A stretch of 64,000 nucleotides of DNA from Mycolicibacterium gilvum. Lineage in GTDB: Bacteria; Actinomycetota; Actinomycetes; Mycobacteriales; Mycobacteriaceae. The stretch spans positions 2,666,001 to 2,730,000 of the forward strand of contig NZ_UGQM01000001.1 of NCBI RefSeq assembly GCF_900454025.1. The letters run 5' to 3'. The notes beneath the pieces were generated by a model, which was given only the letters and a program-made list of their open reading frames with translations, was not told the origin of the DNA and ran no database searches. The position numbers and the translations under genes are program-made. Below, piece by piece: positions 9,286 through 22,931 of this stretch. Positions within the stretch are counted from its first letter, which is position 1. Every line of letters starts with the position of its first letter.

Positions 9286-9894
9286 GTGTTCACCGGAATA
9301 GTCGAAGAGCTGGGTGAAGTCGTCGGTGTCGAGGACCTCGGTGACTCGGCGCGCCTGGTCATCCGGGGTCCGATCGTGACTTCGGATGCGGGACACGGCG
9401 ATTCGATCGCGGTCAACGGCGTGTGCCTGACGGTCGTCGACGTGTTGGCCGACGGTTCGTTCTCCGCCGACGTGATGGCCGAGACGCTGAACCGGTCCAG
9501 TCTGCGTGGCGTCGACGTCGGCGCCCGGGTGAACCTTGAGCGTGCCGCGGCGATCAACAGCCGGCTGGGCGGGCACATCGTCCAGGGCCATGTCGACGGG
9601 ACGGGGCACATCGTCTCGCGCACCCCGTCCGAGCACTGGACCGTGGTGCGGATCGCTCTGCCGGAAACACTGGCACGGTATGTCGTTCAGAAGGGGTCCA
9701 TCACCGTCGACGGGGTGTCGCTGACAGTGTCGGGGCTCGGGCCCGACTGGTTCGAGGTGTCGCTGATTCCGACCACCCTGGACATGACGACGCTGGGCCG
9801 CGCGGCCGTGGGGGCGCCCGTCAATCTCGAGGTGGACGTGATCGCGAAGTACGTCGAGCGGTTGCTCGGTCAGCGAGACCCCTCGGGCGGATAG
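9286..9894 (+). CDS. ribC: Riboflavin synthase, alpha chain
   Basis: Dismutates two 6,7-dimethyl-8-ribityllumazine molecules to riboflavin. It is 202 residues made of two lumazine-binding repeats: the N-terminal one begins MFTGIVEELGEV, and the second begins near GHIVQGHVDGTGHIV. Tandem GTG codons lie at 9283 and 9286. The second gives the canonical MFTGIVEE start and sits 6 nt after a TAGGCT, so it is preferred. It corresponds to Rv1412. Its partner RibH (lumazine synthase) is at 12.9 kb, with a serine hydrolase gene inserted between. The stop lies only 4 nt from that convergent gene's stop. Confidence 0.96.
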   Translation: MFTGIVEELGEVVGVEDLGDSARLVIRGPIVTSDAGHGDSIAVNGVCLTVVDVLADGSFSADVMAETLNRSSLRGVDVGARVNLERAAAINSRLGGHIVQGHVDGTGHIVSRTPSEHWTVVRIALPETLARYVVQKGSITVDGVSLTVSGLGPDWFEVSLIPTTLDMTTLGRAAVGAPVNLEVDVIAKYVERLLGQRDPSGG

Positions 9895-9898
9895 TGGG

Positions 9899-11299
9899 TC
9901 AGCTCTGATCGTCGGCAGTCGACGGATCCGTCTTGGCGGCGTCTGTCTTGCCCGCGTCTGTCTTGCCCGCGTCGTCGTCCGGTTCGGCATCTGCTGCCCG
10001 AGAACCGGTGGGCGGCTGCTGTTCCCACGCGGATCGCATCAGGTCACCCGGCCTCCAACCGCTGAACGCCCGACCGGTGTCCTCCCGGTCCGCAGCCCAC
10101 AGCCGAGGGCCACGAAGACGGGCGGGCCGCTCGATGTCGTCCGACGGTTCGGCGACGTCACCGAAGTCGAGCTCGACAGCAGGTAGGGCGTCGTCACGGC
10201 GGGGCGCGGACACCACCGGTCGTTGCCGGACGATCGTCGGGGTCGACTCCGCGACGTCGCTGAGGAGTTGTGCGGAGCGCACGGCACCGGCGGCCACGGT
10301 CTGGGCGTCCGAGACCCACCGCGTCGGCGGGGGGACGAGGCGAAACGGCACGGGCTCGGAAGGGAAGGTGCCCGCGACGCCGGCGTCCGGACGCTCGTAG
10401 CCGGTTTCGATGACAGCCCTCAGGAACGGGTCCAAGGCCGTCACCAGGTCCGGCGGGACGCCCAGCTCGAGCAGCGGCATCGTCAGAGGAAGTTGACCGA
10501 CGGGGGTGGGAATCAGTTTGTCGGTGACGAGGCCGTCGCGGCTGGTGGTCACGATGGCCGACGGATCGTTCGGATCGATCTCCTGGTAGTAGCCGGAGTG
10601 CAGGTAGACGAACCCCAGGACGGCGTTCGCGTCCGCGGCGATGTTGAGGACGAAGTCCGGCGCGTCGGAGATGCCGTCGTACATCTTGGACACCTGCAGC
10701 ACCTTCGTTCGCTCCGGCGTGGTGCCCTCACCGAAGGTCACGCCGACCAGAGGCACATACACCCCGGCGGGGAGTCTCGTCAGGATTCCTCCGCTGTTGC
10801 GGCGAGGGTTGCTCGCCAGGACGAATTCGACGTCGCCGGTGTGGAAGTCCGGATCGCGTTCGAGTTCGGCCAGGGCACCGGCCACCGTGCCGGCGCCCTG
10901 CGAATAGCCGACGACGTAGATGGTGCCCGTCGGGTCGTCGGCGCGCGCCTGGCGTATCCCTCTGACGATCTTGGCAGCGGCGTCGGCCTCCGATTCGTTG
11001 TACGTCGGGTCGGTGAAGCCGGTCGCCATTCCGAGGCTGCGGGGATAGTCCACGAAGGTGAGATTCGATCCCTCCGCTGCATAGCGCCCCTGGAAACTGT
11101 CGGCCATCCGGAGGAACGGCACCCCGTCCTCTGCTCCGATCACCGGCTTGGTGCCGTCGACGAAGATGCTCGCCGACAGCAGGTGCACCGGCATGACCGG
11201 TGTCTCGACGGTATGGGCGACGCCCAGCAGGACGGCCGCCTCCACGGCCAGTCCGGTCGTCACGAACGGGCCCCATTTCTTCATGCGGGATTTCTGCAT
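9899..11299 (-). CDS. PE-PPE domain serine hydrolase (alpha/beta fold), N-terminally anchored
   Basis: 466-residue protein with a PE-PPE-type alpha/beta hydrolase domain (PF08237 family) at roughly residues 45-275. The nucleophile elbow GYSQGAG contains Ser133. A hydrophobic segment at about residues 12-28 after a basic start (MQKSRMKKWGP) suggests a secreted or membrane-anchored protein; no lipobox is seen. No PE or PPE N-terminal domain is present, so only the hydrolase half is shared with PE/PPE proteins. Known members act as esterases on envelope or wax-type lipids; here the substrate is unknown. The C-terminal 180 residues look disordered and end in tandem GKTDA repeats. It sits between ribC and ribA2, where M. 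tuberculosis has unrelated hypotheticals. A second ATG at 11284 is possible. Confidence 0.85.
   Translation of the reverse strand: MQKSRMKKWGPFVTTGLAVEAAVLLGVAHTVETPVMPVHLLSASIFVDGTKPVIGAEDGVPFLRMADSFQGRYAAEGSNLTFVDYPRSLGMATGFTDPTYNESEADAAAKIVRGIRQARADDPTGTIYVVGYSQGAGTVAGALAELERDPDFHTGDVEFVLASNPRRNSGGILTRLPAGVYVPLVGVTFGEGTTPERTKVLQVSKMYDGISDAPDFVLNIAADANAVLGFVYLHSGYYQEIDPNDPSAIVTTSRDGLVTDKLIPTPVGQLPLTMPLLELGVPPDLVTALDPFLRAVIETGYERPDAGVAGTFPSEPVPFRLVPPPTRWVSDAQTVAAGAVRSAQLLSDVAESTPTIVRQRPVVSAPRRDDALPAVELDFGDVAEPSDDIERPARLRGPRLWAADREDTGRAFSGWRPGDLMRSAWEQQPPTGSRAADAEPDDDAGKTDAGKTDAAKTDPSTADDQS
9926..9970. repeat. 15-bp tandem repeat in the 3' end of the hydrolase gene
   Basis: Two perfect 15-nt units (GTCTGTCTTGCCCGC, 9941-9955 and 9956-9970) and a degenerate third (9926-9940) lie in frame in the minus-strand gene and encode the GKTDA-type tail repeats. 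The period is a multiple of three, so copy-number change would lengthen or shorten the acidic/basic tail without breaking the frame. Confidence 0.85.
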
Positions 11300-11629
11300 C
11301 GGTGTATCGCCCCCGGTGAGTGCTTTGTTTGCCACAAATGTTGTTGGCAAACGCGTACCCCACGGGTTGCCGGCAAAATCCCGTCGACGACGCCGGTCTG
11401 CTAAGCCGTTGCGTTGAGAAATTTCAGTAGGCGAGAAGCCGCTGGACACGGCGCCGCAGGGGTGGCTACGGTCACGCGGATCCCTGACCGGGCGTCGGCG
11501 ACCCGGTGTCCGCCCGCGCGGTCGGAGCCGACCGAACGAGCGGGCAATAAGCGAGGACCTGCCGTGGTTCATACTGAAGGGTGTTGACACGTGGTTCCGG
11601 GCCTCCCGGAGCCGGCAAGGGTGGTGAAG
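11300..11629. other. 330-nt divergent intergenic region (PE-PPE hydrolase / ribA2)
   Basis: Contains a strong inverted repeat next to the hydrolase gene (listed separately), a GGGGGCG ribosome-binding-like stretch before its ATG, and on the plus side a possible CATACT -10 at 11570-11575, 54 nt ahead of the ribA2 ATG. I looked for the conserved FMN riboswitch segments before ribA2 and did not find them. No gene is apparent in the rest. Confidence 0.5.
11327..11352. promoter_or_regulatory. 8-bp perfect inverted repeat, possible operator or 5' hairpin
   Basis: GTTTGCCA (11327-11334) and TGGCAAAC (11345-11352) are exact reverse complements with a 10-nt spacer, whose inner CAA/TTG can also pair. 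It lies 28 nt upstream of the hydrolase start, where a repressor site or an mRNA hairpin would act. The regulator is not identifiable. Confidence 0.5.
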
Positions 11630-13873
<2,244 letters not shown>

Positions 13874-15820
13874 CCGCGCCCTCGCGGCGCGGATCGGCTC
13901 CGCCCACCCAGCCGTCGCCGGCGCGGACGATCGCGGACAGACCGCTGGACTGATCGGCGAGATCGACCTTGTGGCCGAGTTCACGCAGGCCCCGCACCAG
14001 TGGGTCGTCGGCGCCGTCGTCCGCGGTATCGATGACCGGATGTTCACCGCCGACGTTGGTCTCGGGCGAGTTGTCGGCGCCGAAGTCGACCATCGACACC
14101 GCCTGCTGGGGATCCAGACCCCAATCGAGCATGCCCACCACGGTTTTCACGACGAACTGGATGATGGTCGACCCGCCCGGTGAACCGGCCACCGCGTAGA
14201 GCCGACGATCGGGTCCGGAGGTGTCGAAGATCAGGGTCGGCGCCATCGTGCTGCGGGGCCGTTTCCCCGGTTCGAGCCGGTTGGCCACGGGCGCCCCGTC
14301 CGGGCCGGCGGGCTCGGCGGAGAAGTCGGTCAGCTGGTTGTTGAGCAGGAACCCGTCGACCATGTGGAAGGAGCCGAACGCCGACTCGACGGTGGTCGTC
14401 AGTGACGCCGCATTGCCGTCGCGGTCGACCACGCTGACGTGGCTCGTGCCGTGCTCCGGCGTGGGCGGAACCGGCGCGGTGGGCGGGCCGAAGTTGCCCG
14501 GCTCCGCGGTGCCCATGGACCGGTCGGGGGAGATCAACGCCGCACGTCCGGCGAGATAGTCGTTGCCCAGCAGCGTGTCCGGTGATCCACCGGGTAGCGC
14601 CACGAAATCCGTGTCGGCGACGTAACGGTCGCGGTCGGCGTAGGCCAGACGTTCGGCCTCGGAGATCAGGTGTACGCCCATCACCGACGGCCGCCCGCCG
14701 TTGAGATCGACGTCGGTCGGGGCGTGGTCGGCCATCGGAAAACGTTCGAGCATGCCCAGCGTGGCCGCGACCGCGATTCCTCCCGAGGACGGCGGCGGCA
14801 TGCCGCAGATCTCCTTGCCGCGGTAGGGGGTGCACAGCGGATCACGCTGCTTGACCGTGTAATCCGCGAGATCCTCGACGGTCATCAGACCGGGCGTGCG
14901 TCCTCCTGACGGGTCGGTGACCGATGCGACGATGGCCCGTGCGATGTCCCCGGTGTAGAACGCCTCGGGGTCGGCGGCCACGGCGCCCAGTGTCTTGGCG
15001 TACGCCGGGTTGGTCAGCGTGGTGCCTGCCGACTTCGGGGTGCGGTCGGCGTTCAGGAAGTACGCGGCGGCGTCGTCGTCGAGTGCGAGCTTCGGCGCCG
15101 CGGCGGCGATGGCGGCCGCCAGGCGCGCGCTGACGTCGAAGCCGTCGTCGGCGAGGGTGACGGCGGGGGAGAACAGGTCGCGCCACGGAGTGCGGCCGTG
15201 CTCGGCGTGCACCTGCGCCAGCATCGCGACGATGCCGGGCACCCCGATCGAGCGTCCGGATGCCCTTGCATCGGGTTTCGGCTCGGTGCGGTCGGTGTCG
15301 GAGATCCAGCGCAGGGAGTTCTCGGTCGCCGCCGCCGGCGCGGTTTCGCGGCCGTCGAACGCCTGCACCGACTGCGCGGCGGCATCGTAGTAGAGCAGGA
15401 AACCGCCGCCGCCGAGTCCCGAGGACTGGGGCTCGACCAGGCCGAGCACGGCCTGCGCGGTCACCAGCGCGTCCGCCGCGGTGCCTCCGTCGCGCAGCAC
15501 CTCACACGCGGCCCTGGTGGCGAGCGGGTTGGCGGTGGCGACCGCGTAGGACCTGGTGTGGACAGCGGTCATGTCGCTGCGATAGCCGGTCGCGGTCTCC
15601 GGCGCGGTGTCGTCGGACCGGCCGCCGTCCGACGACACCGGGGTGCCGTTGGCGACGATGTCGCACGGGCCCGGCGGCGCGGCCGGTGTGTCCTGTCTCG
15701 CAGTGCAACCGGTCAGGATCAGCGAGAGGCCCAGCAGGACTCTCAGCGCGGACGTCGTCGTGCGGCGGGTGGCCCACATCACTGCCACGGTAGCGGCTCT
15801 ACCCCGTCGGAGGGCGGCAG

Positions 15821-15826
15821 TAACCT
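15821..15826 (+). promoter_or_regulatory. Putative -10 element of uvrC (leaderless)
   Basis: TAACCT ends 6 nt before the uvrC GTG at 15833, and no Shine-Dalgarno is present. This indicates a leaderless transcript for the uvrC-rapZ-yvcK-whiA operon. Confidence 0.5.
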
Positions 15827-15832
15827 GGGACC

Positions 15833-17869
15833 GTGCCCGATCCAGCGACGTACCGACCCGCTCCCGGGTCCATCCCCGTCGAACCGGGCGTGTACCGATT
15901 CCGCGACCCGCACGGACGCGTCATCTACGTCGGCAAGGCGAAGAGTCTGCGCAGCCGGCTCAACTCGTATTTCGCCGACATCTCCGGTCTCGCGCCGCGG
16001 ACCCGCCAGATGGTGATGACGGCCTCCAGTGTGGAGTGGACCGTCGTCGGCACCGAGGTCGAGGCGCTGCAGCTCGAGTACAACTGGATCAAGGAGTTCG
16101 ATCCGCGATTCAACATCCGCTACCGCGACGACAAGTCCTATCCGGTGCTGGCGGTCACCCTCAACGAGGAGTATCCGCGGCTGAAGGTCTACCGCGGGCC
16201 GCGCCGCAAGGGAGTGCGCTACTTCGGTCCGTACTCGCACGCGTGGGCCATCCGCGAGACCGTGGACCTGCTGACCCGGGTTTTCCCGGCCCGCACCTGC
16301 TCGAACGGAGTGTTCAAGCGGCACAGTCAGATTGACCGGCCGTGTCTGCTCGGCTACATCGACAAGTGTTCGGCCCCGTGTGTGGGCCGGGTCAGTGCCG
16401 AACAGCACCGGCAGATCGTGCAGGACTTCTGCGATTTCCTGGCCGGTAAGACCGACCGGCTGATCCGCGAGATGGAACAGCAGATGACCGCGGCCGCCGA
16501 GGACCTGGACTTCGAGCGGGCGGCGCGGTTGCGCGACAACATCGGGGCGATGCGCCGCGCGATGGAGAAGCAGACCGTGGTGTTGGGCGACGGCACCGAC
16601 GCCGACGTGGTGGCCTTCGCCGACGACGAACTCGAAGCCGCGGTGCAGGTGTTTCACGTCCGGGGCGGGCGGGTTCGCGGCCAGCGCGGCTGGGTGATCG
16701 AAAAGTCCGGAGAGCCGGGCGAATCCACGCTGGAGTACCTGGTCGAGCAGTTCTTGACGCAGTTCTACGGCGATCAGGCCGAACTCGGGGGCGCCAGCGA
16801 CGCCGGCGGTGACGAGGCTAGCAACCCGGTCCCCAAGCAGGTTCTGGTTCCCGTGCTGCCCGAGACGACGGACGAACTGGAGACCTGGCTGTCACAGCTG
16901 CGCGGATCGCGCGTCGCGCTGCGGGTGCCCCAACGCGGGGACAAACGCGCACTGGCCGAGACGGTCAAACGCAACGCCGAAGGGGCGCTCAATCAGCACA
17001 AGCTGAAGAGGGCCGGCGATTTCACCGCCAGAAGTGCTGCGCTGCAGAGCATTCAGGAGAACCTCGGTCTGCAGGACGCGCCGCTGCGCATCGAGTGCAT
17101 CGACATCAGTCACGTCCAGGGCACCGATGTGGTGGCCTCGCTGGTGGTCTTCGAGGACGGGCTGCCCCGCAAGTCCGACTACCGCCACTTCGCGATCCGG
17201 GAGGCCGCCGGCGACGGCCGCTCCGACGACGTCGCATCGATCGCAGAGGTGACACGGCGCCGGTTCCACCGCCACCTGCGCGACATGCAGGAACCCGGGG
17301 AGATGGTCGCCGAAGGCCGGTCGCGCAGATTCGCCTATCCGCCGAACCTGTTCGTCGTCGACGGCGGCGCCCCCCAGGTGAACGCCGCGCAGGCCGTCCT
17401 CGACGATCTCGGAATCTCCGACGTCGCGGTGATCGGGCTGGCGAAGCGACTCGAGGAGGTGTGGGTCCCCAACCTGGACGGCACGGCGCCGGATCCCATC
17501 ATCTTCCCCCGCAACAGCGACGGCCTCTACCTGCTGCAGCGGGTCCGCGACGAGGCGCACCGGTTCGCGATCTCCTATCACCGCAGCAAGCGCTCGAAGC
17601 GGATGACCGCCTCGGCGCTGGATTCGGTGCGCGGGCTCGGTGAGCACCGGCGCAAGGCGCTGGTGACCCACTTCGGTTCGCTGGCCCGGCTCAAGCAGGC
17701 GACGGTCGAGGAGATCACCGAGGTGCCCGGCATCGGCGCTGCGACAGCGCGGGCGGTGCTCGACGCGCTCGGCATCGAAGCGCCTCCGGAACCCGGGGCC
17801 GAGGCGCCGCCCGATTCGGGAGCGGCTGCGGCCGTTATGGGCAATGATCAGAGCAGGGTACCGGGATGA
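15833..17869 (+). CDS. uvrC: UvrABC excinuclease subunit C
   Basis: Makes both incisions in nucleotide excision repair after UvrAB loads it at a lesion. It is 678 residues. In order: the GIY-YIG nuclease ([21 protein letters not shown], residues about 20-40), a cysteine-bearing segment, the UVR/UvrB-binding helix pair (about residues 210-245), the RNase H-like nuclease ([20 protein letters not shown], about residues 420-440), and a C-terminal helix-hairpin-helix ([17 protein letters not shown]). Start GTG 15833 follows the -10 by 6 nt. Its stop overlaps rapZ by 4 nt (ATGA). Confidence 0.97.
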   Translation: MPDPATYRPAPGSIPVEPGVYRFRDPHGRVIYVGKAKSLRSRLNSYFADISGLAPRTRQMVMTASSVEWTVVGTEVEALQLEYNWIKEFDPRFNIRYRDDKSYPVLAVTLNEEYPRLKVYRGPRRKGVRYFGPYSHAWAIRETVDLLTRVFPARTCSNGVFKRHSQIDRPCLLGYIDKCSAPCVGRVSAEQHRQIVQDFCDFLAGKTDRLIREMEQQMTAAAEDLDFERAARLRDNIGAMRRAMEKQTVVLGDGTDADVVAFADDELEAAVQVFHVRGGRVRGQRGWVIEKSGEPGESTLEYLVEQFLTQFYGDQAELGGASDAGGDEASNPVPKQVLVPVLPETTDELETWLSQLRGSRVALRVPQRGDKRALAETVKRNAEGALNQHKLKRAGDFTARSAALQSIQENLGLQDAPLRIECIDISHVQGTDVVASLVVFEDGLPRKSDYRHFAIREAAGDGRSDDVASIAEVTRRRFHRHLRDMQEPGEMVAEGRSRRFAYPPNLFVVDGGAPQVNAAQAVLDDLGISDVAVIGLAKRLEEVWVPNLDGTAPDPIIFPRNSDGLYLLQRVRDEAHRFAISYHRSKRSKRMTASALDSVRGLGEHRRKALVTHFGSLARLKQATVEEITEVPGIGAATARAVLDALGIEAPPEPGAEAPPDSGAAAAVMGNDQSRVPG

Positions 17870-18849
17870 CAAGGCAGGGCATGCGCGACGATCTGCGGGG
17901 GGAAGCCGACAGTGTTGTCCACGACGGGACCGACGACATAGACAACGAGAACGACATCGACAACGGCATAGACAACGAGAACGGCAACGGCATCGACGTG
18001 GTCCTCGTCACCGGCTTGTCCGGAGCGGGGCGGGGGACCGCTGCCAAGGTGCTCGAAGACCTGGGCTGGTATGTCGCCGACAATTTGCCGCCCGAGCTGA
18101 TCGCGCAGATGGTCGATCTCGGGTTGGCGGCGGGCTCGCGCATCACCCAACTCGCCGCGGTGATGGACGTGCGGTCACGCGGCTTCACCGGCGACCTCGA
18201 CTGGGTGCGCAGCGAATTGGCGACGCGCAACATCGTGCCCCGTGTCGTGTTCCTGGAGGCCTCCGACGACATCCTCGTGCGCCGTTACGAGCAGAACCGT
18301 CGCAGCCATCCGTTGCAGGGCAACCAGACGCTGGCCGAAGGGATCGCGGCCGAACGCGCGATGCTCGCGCCGGTGCGCGCCTCCGCGGATCTGGTGATCG
18401 ACACCTCCGCGCTGTCGGTGCACGGACTGCGCGACAGCATCGAGCGTGCGTTCGCCGCCGAGACGGTGGCCCACACCAACGTCACGGTGGAATCGTTCGG
18501 TTACAAGTACGGGCTGCCGATGGATGCCGACACCGTGATGGACGTCCGGTTCCTGCCGAACCCGCACTGGATCGACCGCCTGCGTCCGCACACCGGTCAG
18601 AACGCCGACGTCCGCGACTACGTGCTCGGCCAACCCGGTGCCGACGAGTTCCTCGACTCCTACCATCAGCTGTTGAACGTCGTCATCGACGGATACCGCC
18701 GGGAGGGGAAGCGCTACATGACGGTCGCGATCGGCTGCACCGGCGGCAAGCATCGCAGTGTGGCGATGGCCGAGGCGCTGGCGGCACGGCTGGCGGGTAG
18801 TGACGCGCTGACGGTGCGGGTGCTGCACCGGGATCTGGGGCGCGAATGA
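17866..18849 (+). CDS. rapZ: RapZ-family nucleotide-binding protein
   Basis: 327-residue P-loop protein of the RapZ/YvcJ family (Rv1421-like). In E. coli RapZ is an RNase adaptor controlling glucosamine-6-phosphate synthase; in actinobacteria the role is not settled. The P-loop [12 protein letters not shown] and C-terminal [11 protein letters not shown] loop are present, with [10 protein letters not shown] and [19 protein letters not shown] typical of the family. The N-terminus carries an unusual Asp/Asn-rich stretch before the core, encoded by a repeat (17938-17997), and replaces the shorter, less repetitive N-terminus of the tuberculosis protein. ATG 17866 overlaps uvrC; a later start within the repeat region cannot be excluded. 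It forms part of the uvrC-rapZ-yvcK-whiA unit. Confidence 0.92.
   Translation: MTRQGMRDDLRGEADSVVHDGTDDIDNENDIDNGIDNENGNGIDVVLVTGLSGAGRGTAAKVLEDLGWYVADNLPPELIAQMVDLGLAAGSRITQLAAVMDVRSRGFTGDLDWVRSELATRNIVPRVVFLEASDDILVRRYEQNRRSHPLQGNQTLAEGIAAERAMLAPVRASADLVIDTSALSVHGLRDSIERAFAAETVAHTNVTVESFGYKYGLPMDADTVMDVRFLPNPHWIDRLRPHTGQNADVRDYVLGQPGADEFLDSYHQLLNVVIDGYRREGKRYMTVAIGCTGGKHRSVAMAEALAARLAGSDALTVRVLHRDLGRE
17938..17997. repeat. 30-bp imperfect tandem repeat in rapZ 5' region
   Basis: Two 30-nt units (17938-17967 and 17968-17997) share the exact 16-mer ATAGACAACGAGAACG at their starts and diverge later. They encode an Asp-Asn-Glu-rich low-complexity stretch directly before the RapZ P-loop domain. 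Confidence 0.8.
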
Positions 18850-18856
18850 GGTACCG

Positions 18857-19876
18857 ATGAGCCCCCGCATCGTCGCGCTGGGCGGCGGGCACGGGCTCTA
18901 CGCCACCCTGTCGGCCGCGCGCCGGCTGACCCCGCACGTGACCGCGATCGTGACCGTCGCCGACGACGGTGGATCGTCGGGCCGGTTGCGCAACGAACTC
19001 GACGTGGTTCCGCCCGGAGATCTGCGAATGGCGTTGGCGGCGTTGGCTTCCGACAGCCCGCATGGCCGGTTGTGGGCGACGATCATCCAGCACCGTTTCG
19101 GTGGCAGCGGCGCGCTGGCCGGCCATCCGATCGGCAACCTGATGCTGGCAGGCCTCAACGAGGTGCTGGCCGATCCGGTCGCCGCGCTCGACGAGCTCGG
19201 CCGCGTCCTGGGGGTCAAGGGTCGCGTGTTGCCGATGTGTCCGGTGGGACTGAGCATCGAGGCCGACGTGGTCGGGCTCGAATCCGATCCGCGGGTCAGC
19301 CGCGCGATCCGCGGTCAGGTGGCGATTGCCACAACCGTGGGCAAGGTGCGCCGGGTCCGGTTACTGCCTTCCGACCCTCCCGCCACCCCCCAGGCGATCG
19401 ACGCGATCATGAACGCCGACCTCGTCGTACTCGGTCCGGGATCGTGGTTCACCAGCGTGATCCCGCACGTCCTCGTACCGCAACTGGCCGCCGCGCTGCA
19501 GGCGACGACGGCCCGGCGCGCGCTGGTCCTGAACCTGGTCGCCGAACCGGGGGAGACGGCCGGCTTCTCGGTCGAGCGTCACATCCACGTGCTGGCCCAG
19601 CACGCGCCCGGCTTCACGGTGCACGACATCATCGTCGATTCCGCACGTGTCACCGGCGACCGCGACCGCGAACAACTGCGTCGTACTGCCACAATCATCG
19701 GCGCCGACGTTGAGTTTGCTGACGTATCCAGACCTGGTACACCTTTACATGACCCGGCGAGACTGGCCGCGGCGCTGGACGGAGTCCGCAAGCGGGGCTC
19801 GACCACCGCAGTCGCGCAGCCTACTGTGCCGACCCCGACAGTCAACGGACCGAGAGGTGACGACCCGTGGCGATGA
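18857..19876 (+). CDS. yvcK: YvcK/CuvA-family gluconeogenesis factor (UDP-sugar binding)
   Basis: 339 residues of the CofD/YvcK fold. N-terminal [18 protein letters not shown] is the nucleotide-binding loop; [22 protein letters not shown] and the [15 protein letters not shown] loop are family signatures. In Bacillus YvcK is needed for cell-wall homeostasis on gluconeogenic carbon and binds UDP-sugars. The mycobacterial orthologue (Rv1422, CuvA) is linked to nutrient use and cell-pole growth. The C-terminal 25 residues are Pro/Thr-rich and probably disordered. The gene begins 7 nt after rapZ and overlaps whiA. Confidence 0.94.
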   Translation: MSPRIVALGGGHGLYATLSAARRLTPHVTAIVTVADDGGSSGRLRNELDVVPPGDLRMALAALASDSPHGRLWATIIQHRFGGSGALAGHPIGNLMLAGLNEVLADPVAALDELGRVLGVKGRVLPMCPVGLSIEADVVGLESDPRVSRAIRGQVAIATTVGKVRRVRLLPSDPPATPQAIDAIMNADLVVLGPGSWFTSVIPHVLVPQLAAALQATTARRALVLNLVAEPGETAGFSVERHIHVLAQHAPGFTVHDIIVDSARVTGDRDREQLRRTATIIGADVEFADVSRPGTPLHDPARLAAALDGVRKRGSTTAVAQPTVPTPTVNGPRGDDPWR

Positions 19877-20850
19877 CAGCCGAGGTCAAGGATGAACTCA
19901 GCCGACTGGTGGTCAACTCGGTGAGTGCGCGCCGTGCCGAGGTGGCGTCTCTTCTGCGTTTCGCCGGCGGTCTGCACATCGTCTCGGGTCGCGTGGTCGT
20001 CGAGGCCGAGGTCGATCTGGGAATCATCGCGCGCCGCCTCCGCAAGGACATCTACGACCTGTACGGGTACAGCGCGGTGGTGCACGTTCTCTCGGCGAGC
20101 GGGATCCGCAAGAGCACCCGGTATGTGGTGCGTGTCGCCAAGGACGGTGAGGCGCTGGCCCGTCAGACCGGTCTGCTGGACCTTCGGGGGCGGCCGGTGC
20201 GCGGGCTGCCCGCACAGGTCGTCGGCGGCAGCGTCGCTGACGCCGAAGCAGCTTGGCGCGGAGCGTTTTTGGCGCACGGATCGCTGACCGAGCCCGGCCG
20301 CTCGTCGGCGCTGGAGGTCAGCTGCCCCGGACCCGAGGCCGCCCTGGCACTGGTCGGCGCAGCGCGCAGGCTCGGGGTGAGCGCGAAGGCCAGAGAGGTC
20401 CGCGGCAGCGACCGAGTGGTGGTCCGCGACGGCGAAGCCATCGGTGCCCTGCTGACCCGGATGGGCGCCCAGGACACCCGGCTGACGTGGGAGGAGCGGC
20501 GTATGCGCCGCGAGGTCCGCGCGACGGCCAATCGGCTCGCCAACTTCGACGACGCCAACCTGCGGCGCTCCGCCAGGGCGGCGGTGGCCGCGGCTGCACG
20601 GGTCGAACGCGCGCTGGAGATCCTGGGCGACACCGTTCCCGACCACCTCGCCGCTGCCGGGACACTGCGGGTCGCCCACCGGCAGGCCTCGCTGGAGGAA
20701 CTGGGCCGCCTCGCCGACCCGCCGATGACGAAAGACGCTGTGGCAGGGCGGATCCGGCGCCTGCTGTCGATGGCCGACCGGAAGGCCAAGCAGGACGGCA
20801 TCCCGGACACCGAGTCGGCGGTGACCCCGGATCTGCTCGAGGACGCCTGA
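19867..20850 (+). CDS. whiA: Sporulation/division regulator WhiA
   Basis: DNA-binding protein of 327 residues combining a degenerate LAGLIDADG-homing-endonuclease fold (N-terminal about 200 residues) with a C-terminal helix-turn-helix ([26 protein letters not shown]). In Streptomyces it acts with WhiB on division genes; in mycobacteria it is conserved but less defined. GTG 19867 gives a 10-nt overlap with yvcK; ATG 19873, two codons later, gives the tighter ATGA overlap and is an equal candidate. It is the last gene of the uvrC operon. Confidence 0.96.
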   Translation: MAMTAEVKDELSRLVVNSVSARRAEVASLLRFAGGLHIVSGRVVVEAEVDLGIIARRLRKDIYDLYGYSAVVHVLSASGIRKSTRYVVRVAKDGEALARQTGLLDLRGRPVRGLPAQVVGGSVADAEAAWRGAFLAHGSLTEPGRSSALEVSCPGPEAALALVGAARRLGVSAKAREVRGSDRVVVRDGEAIGALLTRMGAQDTRLTWEERRMRREVRATANRLANFDDANLRRSARAAVAAAARVERALEILGDTVPDHLAAAGTLRVAHRQASLEELGRLADPPMTKDAVAGRIRRLLSMADRKAKQDGIPDTESAVTPDLLEDA

Positions 20851-20857
20851 GCTGCCA

Positions 20858-20990
20858 GGCCACCGTCCAGGTGTGCGGGCTGGTGACCATGTTGAGGTGC
20901 CCGAGCACCGTCGGCGATCGACTGGAGCGGGAAGCGCGGGTTCGAGGTCACGCTGCCGTAGTCGAACGTGTCGACCTTGTATTCCGCGCC
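20858..20990 (-). pseudogene. Possible degraded coding remnant, unrecognised
   Basis: In the gap after whiA the minus strand reads like protein in two frames joined by a 1-nt shift near 20910: AEYKVDTFDYGSVTSNP continuing to PLQSIADG, then in the next frame VLGHLNMVTSPHTWTVAWQ. Composition looks protein-like rather than like a shadow of whiA, and joining the two pieces needs one inserted or deleted base. No start, stop or motif can be assigned and I do not recognise the parent family. M. tuberculosis carries a minus-strand gene (Rv1424c) just after whiA, so a relic at this site is plausible but unproven. Confidence 0.25.
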
Positions 20991-21056
20991 GGCCGATCGT
21001 CCACGTCGAACCTTTCCCCGGGTGCCCGGCGATAGCCGCCGGCCGACGACGGGACC

Positions 21057-21062
21057 TAGGTT
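21057..21062 (+). promoter_or_regulatory. Putative -10 element for the solute-binding-domain gene
   Basis: TAGGTT ends 7 nt before the ATG at 21070 and no Shine-Dalgarno is present, so a leaderless transcript is likely. It also supports ATG 21070 over the longer upstream frame. Confidence 0.5.
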
Positions 21063-21069
21063 TGACGAC

Positions 21070-22900
<1,831 letters not shown>

Positions 22901-22931
22901 GCGAGCGAAGCGACGGGAGAACCGAGGCGCG

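Noticed and set aside
11300..11629. FMN riboswitch upstream of ribA2
   Set aside because: The conserved RFN segments and multi-stem order are not present in the 330-nt gap.
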